Positions 60,805 through 64,000 of a DNA stretch of 64,000 nt are shown in pieces. The DNA lies in assembly GCA_016278725.1 (NCBI GenBank), contig JADQBG010000001.1, positions 131,414 to 195,413 on the forward strand, in the 5' to 3' direction. The DNA is from Actinomycetota bacterium. GTDB lineage: Bacteria > Actinomycetota > Thermoleophilia > RBG-16-64-13. Every line of letters starts with the position of its first letter. Positions within the stretch are counted from its first letter, which is position 1. The notes under the pieces were generated by a model, which was given only the letters and a program-made list of their open reading frames with translations, made no database searches and was not told the origin of the DNA. Position numbers and translations under genes: made by a program.

Positions 60805-61611
60805 ATGCTTAAGGCGCGCCTGCTTGTCGCGGCGGTGGGTATCCCCATTGGGGTGGCCCTGATGATTCTGGGCGGCTGGTACTTCCTCGGCGCCGCCCTG
60901 GTGCTCGCTGTGCTCGCTCTCCACGAGTTCTACAGTCTGGTCCGTCCTTACCGGCCCAACCTGCTGGTGGGCTACATCGCCTCGATCGCCGCGATCCTGG
61001 GAGCGCAGTGGTACGGCCGCTCCGGCCTTCTCGGGGGCTTCATGATCATCCTTCTGTTGCTCTTCTTCTGGGCGATGGCCGGCAGAGTCGGAGAGCACCT
61101 GCTGGGCCGCATGTCGGTGACCGTACTCGGCGTGGTCTGGATTGGGACGGCCTTCGGCCACCTGGTTCTCCTGCGCAATCTGCAAAAGGGTCTGCCCCTG
61201 ATTATTCTGGCCGTCGGTGCCACCTGGTTCGGGGACACCGCCGCCTTCTTCGTGGGCCGGGCATTTGGGAGGCACCGCATGGCCCCGCGGATTTCTCCGA
61301 AGAAGACCGTCGAGGGCGCCATCGCCGGTCTCGTGGGGGCGGCGCTCTTCGGCCTCGGGGTCAAGCTTTACAACGATTGGCTGACCACGGAGATGGCGCT
61401 CTATCTGGGACTGATCGCCGGATTTGCCGGCCAGTGGGGAGACCTCTTCGAATCGGCGGCCAAGCGGGACCTGCAGGTGAAGGACTCCGGCAAGCTGCTT
61501 CCCGGACACGGCGGCGTTCTCGACCGCTTCGATTCGATTCTCTTCGCCGGGACGGCGGTCTACTGGGCCAGCGTCTTCTTGATCGGGGACCTGGCGGGCA
61601 GCGCACTGTGA
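60805..61611 (+). CDS. cdsA: Phosphatidate cytidylyltransferase
   Basis: A 268-residue membrane protein; ATG 60805. About seven to eight TM helices; signature SAAKRDLQVKDSGKLLPGHGGVLDRFDSI near the C-terminus. WFGDTAAFFVGRAFGRHRMAPRISPKKTVEGAIAG is the second conserved block. It makes CDP-diacylglycerol for phospholipids. Its stop overlaps the dxr GTG by GTGA. Confidence 0.95.
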   Translation: MLKARLLVAAVGIPIGVALMILGGWYFLGAALVLAVLALHEFYSLVRPYRPNLLVGYIASIAAILGAQWYGRSGLLGGFMIILLLLFFWAMAGRVGEHLLGRMSVTVLGVVWIGTAFGHLVLLRNLQKGLPLIILAVGATWFGDTAAFFVGRAFGRHRMAPRISPKKTVEGAIAGLVGAALFGLGVKLYNDWLTTEMALYLGLIAGFAGQWGDLFESAAKRDLQVKDSGKLLPGHGGVLDRFDSILFAGTAVYWASVFLIGDLAGSAL

Positions 61612-62762
61612 GCCGCCGGGTGATCATCCTGGGCTCTACCGGCTCGATCGGAGTGCAGGCGCTCGAGGTGATAGCGCGTTCCCCGGAGCTGAGCGTGGTG
61701 GGGCTGTCCTGTGCCTCCCAGGTGGGACCGTTGCTGGAACAGGCCGTGGCCTACGGGGTGGACGACGTCGCCGTGGCGGACGCCGGCGCCGCCGAGTCCA
61801 TGAGCGCGCTCTATCCGGAACTGCGGGTGCGCACCGGCGCCGGCGCTGCGGCGCGGCTGGTGCGCGAGATCGAGGCCGACCTGGTGCTGAACGCAATCGT
61901 GGGCTTCGCCGGGCTCGAGGCCACCCTGGCCACCCTCGAGCGGGGACTGCCGCTGGCCCTTGCCAACAAGGAGAGCCTGGTCAGCGGGGGCGGGCTGGTG
62001 GCCGAGATCCGCCGGCAAACCCCGGTGCCCATCCTGCCCGTCGATTCCGAACACTCCGCCCTCTTCCAACTGCTCGAGCGAGAAGCACCCACAGCCGTGC
62101 GCTCCCTGGTGCTCACCGCCTCCGGGGGCCCTTTTCGCGGGCGCTCGCTCGGCCAGCTCGAGGAAATCTCGCCGGAAGAGGCCCTGGCCCACCCCACCTG
62201 GAACATGGGCGCAAAGATCACCATCGATTCGGCCACCCTGATGAACAAGGGGCTCGAGATAATCGAGGCGCATCACCTCTTTGGAGTCGGATATGACGAC
62301 ATCGAGGTGCTCATCCACCCGGGCTCGCTGGTGCACTCGCTGGTGCGCCTGGTGGACGGGGCGCTGCTCGCGCATCTGGGCCATCCGGACATGCGGGTGC
62401 CCATTTCGTACGCGCTGCATTACCCTCGGCGCGCGGAGGTGGCGGTTCCGCGTCTGGATCTGGCCGAGGTTGGACGGCTCGATTTCTCTCGCCCCGATGA
62501 GGAGGCGTTTCCGGCGCTTCGCTTGGCCAGAGAGGCGGGGAAGGCGGGAGAGGGGGCAACCTGCGTGCTCAACGCGGCCAACGAGGTGGCGGTGCATGCG
62601 TTCCTCGAACGGCGGCTCCCCTATTTGGGGATCGCCCAAGTGGTCGAGGAAGTGCTGCACCAAGCGGACACCACTCCTCCGCAGACGTACGAGCAGGCGG
62701 TGGAACTGGACCTCTCCGCCCGGTGTCTTGCGGAGACTGCCGTGTCTCGCAACGGCCGGTGA
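61608..62762 (+). CDS. dxr: 1-deoxy-D-xylulose 5-phosphate reductoisomerase
   Basis: A 384-residue enzyme of the MEP isoprenoid pathway; GTG 61608. NADPH site ILGSTGSIGVQALEVI, LALANKESLVSGG, metal-binding PVDSEHSALFQLL, and LTASGGPFRG, TWNMGAKITIDSATLMNKGLEIIEAHHLF, VLIHPGSLVHSLV, and LNAANEVAVHAFLE. Encoded between cdsA and rseP as in many bacteria; its product feeds the UppS substrate pathway. Confidence 0.96.
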   Translation: MSRRVIILGSTGSIGVQALEVIARSPELSVVGLSCASQVGPLLEQAVAYGVDDVAVADAGAAESMSALYPELRVRTGAGAAARLVREIEADLVLNAIVGFAGLEATLATLERGLPLALANKESLVSGGGLVAEIRRQTPVPILPVDSEHSALFQLLEREAPTAVRSLVLTASGGPFRGRSLGQLEEISPEEALAHPTWNMGAKITIDSATLMNKGLEIIEAHHLFGVGYDDIEVLIHPGSLVHSLVRLVDGALLAHLGHPDMRVPISYALHYPRRAEVAVPRLDLAEVGRLDFSRPDEEAFPALRLAREAGKAGEGATCVLNAANEVAVHAFLERRLPYLGIAQVVEEVLHQADTTPPQTYEQAVELDLSARCLAETAVSRNGR

Positions 62763-62835
62763 GGGGCTTCGCCGGTCTTCGTCCGGTGCGACAGGTACAA
62801 TGTCTGGGTAGATGTTAGGGAAAGGTATTTAGCTG

Positions 62836-63978
62836 GTGCTCGGCGTTCTCATTTCCATATTCGGCCTGGGCTTCCTGATTCTCGCTCACGAGTTTGGCCA
62901 CTTCATCGTGGCCAAGGCGACGGGCATGAGAGTCGAGGAGTTCAGCATAGGCTTTGGCCCCTACCTGGTCAGCCGCCGGCTGGGGGATACCATCTACGGT
63001 GTATCCGCCGTTCCCCTGGGCGGCTACGTGCGCGTCACCGGCATGCACGAAGAGGAGTTCCAGGCCCGGGTCGATGCCGTACGCGAAGAGCGGGAGCATC
63101 GGGTGAGGGATCCCGAGAGCCGGCTGACCGGATCCTCGGCCATCTCGGACGAGGAAGTCATCCGCACTCCGCTCAACCGCCGCTACTACGCGCGGCCGGT
63201 GTGGCAGCGCATTCTCTTCATCGTCGCCGGCGTGTCGATGAACATGGTGGTCGCCTTCCTGCTGATGTACGTCGTGGCCCTGCAGGGCTACTTCGAGGCT
63301 TCCACAGTGATCGAGGAAGTGGTGGCGGACAGTCCCGCGGCTGAGGCCGGCATCCGTCCCGGAGATCAGATCCTCTCGGTTGCCGGCGAGGATGTCGAGA
63401 ATTGGGCGGGGGCGCAACAGACCATCCGGATGCACCAGGGCGAGCAGGTGCCCATCACCGTCGAGCGCGACGGGCAGGTGCAGAACCTCCAGACCACTTT
63501 GGAGGACCGTGACGGCGTGGGCTTCCTGGGAGTGGCCCCCGAGACCAAGCGCGCGGAGCCCGGACTTTTCGGAGCGTTCAGCTTCGCGGCGTCGCGGACC
63601 TGGGACATGTTCACCGTGGTCTTCGTGCTGATAGGGGACATGTTCAGCGGAGATGTTCCCGTGACCGGAGATCAAGGGTTGGCGGGACCGGTCGGCATCG
63701 TCTCGATTTCCTCGGAGGCGGTCAGCAGCGGCATCTTCTTGAGCCTGCTGGCGTTCATCAGCGTCCAACTGGCCATTTTGAACATGATTCCCCTGCTCCC
63801 GTTGGACGGAGGCCACGTGCTCTTCAGTCTGCTGGAAAAGGTGCTGGGCCGGGCGATCAGCCTGCGGACTTTCGAGCGGGTATCGATGGTGGGAATCACC
63901 CTGTTCCTGCTGCTTTTCTTGGTGGCCACCACCAATGACCTGGGCCGTCTGTTCGGCGGCGGCGGGCCCAGCTTCTAG
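62836..63978 (+). CDS. rseP: Site-2 intramembrane zinc protease RseP/RasP
   Basis: A 380-residue membrane metalloprotease from GTG 62836. Zinc motif HEFGH at residues 18-22 in the first TM helix, GVSAVPLGGYVRVTGM loop, one PDZ domain at about 150-220 (ADSPAAEAGIRPGDQILSVAGEDV), and the third ligand region NMIPLLPLDGGHVLF. RseP cleaves anti-sigma factors and remnant signal peptides. A TACAAT at 62796-62801 may be the -10 of a local promoter. Twenty-two bases after the stop complete the window with nothing recognisable. Confidence 0.94.
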   Translation: MLGVLISIFGLGFLILAHEFGHFIVAKATGMRVEEFSIGFGPYLVSRRLGDTIYGVSAVPLGGYVRVTGMHEEEFQARVDAVREEREHRVRDPESRLTGSSAISDEEVIRTPLNRRYYARPVWQRILFIVAGVSMNMVVAFLLMYVVALQGYFEASTVIEEVVADSPAAEAGIRPGDQILSVAGEDVENWAGAQQTIRMHQGEQVPITVERDGQVQNLQTTLEDRDGVGFLGVAPETKRAEPGLFGAFSFAASRTWDMFTVVFVLIGDMFSGDVPVTGDQGLAGPVGIVSISSEAVSSGIFLSLLAFISVQLAILNMIPLLPLDGGHVLFSLLEKVLGRAISLRTFERVSMVGITLFLLLFLVATTNDLGRLFGGGGPSF

Positions 63979-64000
63979 CCGGGCGCGGGACTTGTTCAGC

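Overview
The window is high-GC, almost fully coding DNA from a bacterium, most likely a deep-branching member of the Actinomycetota (a Thermoleophilia- or Rubrobacter-like lineage; inference). The pointers are an actinobacterial integration host factor (mIHF) in front of gmk-rpoZ-coaBC, a WhiG/FliA-type sigma factor gene in the dprA-xer-rpsB-tsf-pyrH-frr-uppS-cdsA-dxr-rseP block, a group 1 sigma factor, a heliorhodopsin, a PyrK/PyrD class 1B dihydroorotate dehydrogenase, and frequent GTG/TTG starts. No rRNA, tRNA, insertion sequence, prophage or CRISPR array was recognised.

Region 1 (1-16.4 kb) is accessory. It holds a truncated thymidylate-synthase-family gene at the left edge, a papain/C39-like protein with a fibronectin-III tail, a DUF2769 protein, a membrane-anchored SRPBCC protein, a PadR regulator with a near-perfect palindromic operator, an AlaX editing protein, a glyoxalase-fold protein, a FtsX/MacB-type ABC pair divergent from a heliorhodopsin, an MMPL transporter, a DUF4013 membrane protein, an alpha/beta hydrolase, a DUF2284 protein, an ABC-2 exporter pair and a DUF1330 protein.

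Region 2 (16.4-30.1 kb) contains a secreted Gln/Arg-rich protein, two complete and clearly different carB genes, a CAP-SLH surface protein, a sortase with a Thr-rich wall-anchored partner, pyrK-pyrD and a lipoprotein. Both carB genes are preceded by nearly the same 36-nt RNA element. It resembles a PyrR binding loop and carries the Shine-Dalgarno sequence in its 3' arm, which suggests shared translational control by pyrimidine nucleotides. The first carB also has a 24-codon reading frame between that element and its start.

Region 3 (30.1-47.0 kb) is core information processing: mihF-gmk-rpoZ-coaBC, rpoD in the opposite direction, a heterodimeric ABC exporter, plsX-acpP-rnc-smc-ftsY and ffh. 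gmk has no ATG, GTG or TTG start and seems to begin with ATA. mihF looks leaderless. A sequence matching the CGAAC-N4-GTTCG type of LexA box lies upstream of the rpoD promoter.

Region 4 (47.0-64.0 kb) is a long co-directional housekeeping block: rpsP-khpA-rimM-trmD-rplS-lepB-rnhB-yraN-comM-dprA-xer-whiG-rpsB-tsf-pyrH-frr-uppS-cdsA-dxr-rseP. It covers ribosome assembly, tRNA modification, protein secretion, DNA uptake and recombination, UMP kinase, and lipid, undecaprenyl and isoprenoid precursor synthesis. Its only break is one GNAT gene on the opposite strand.
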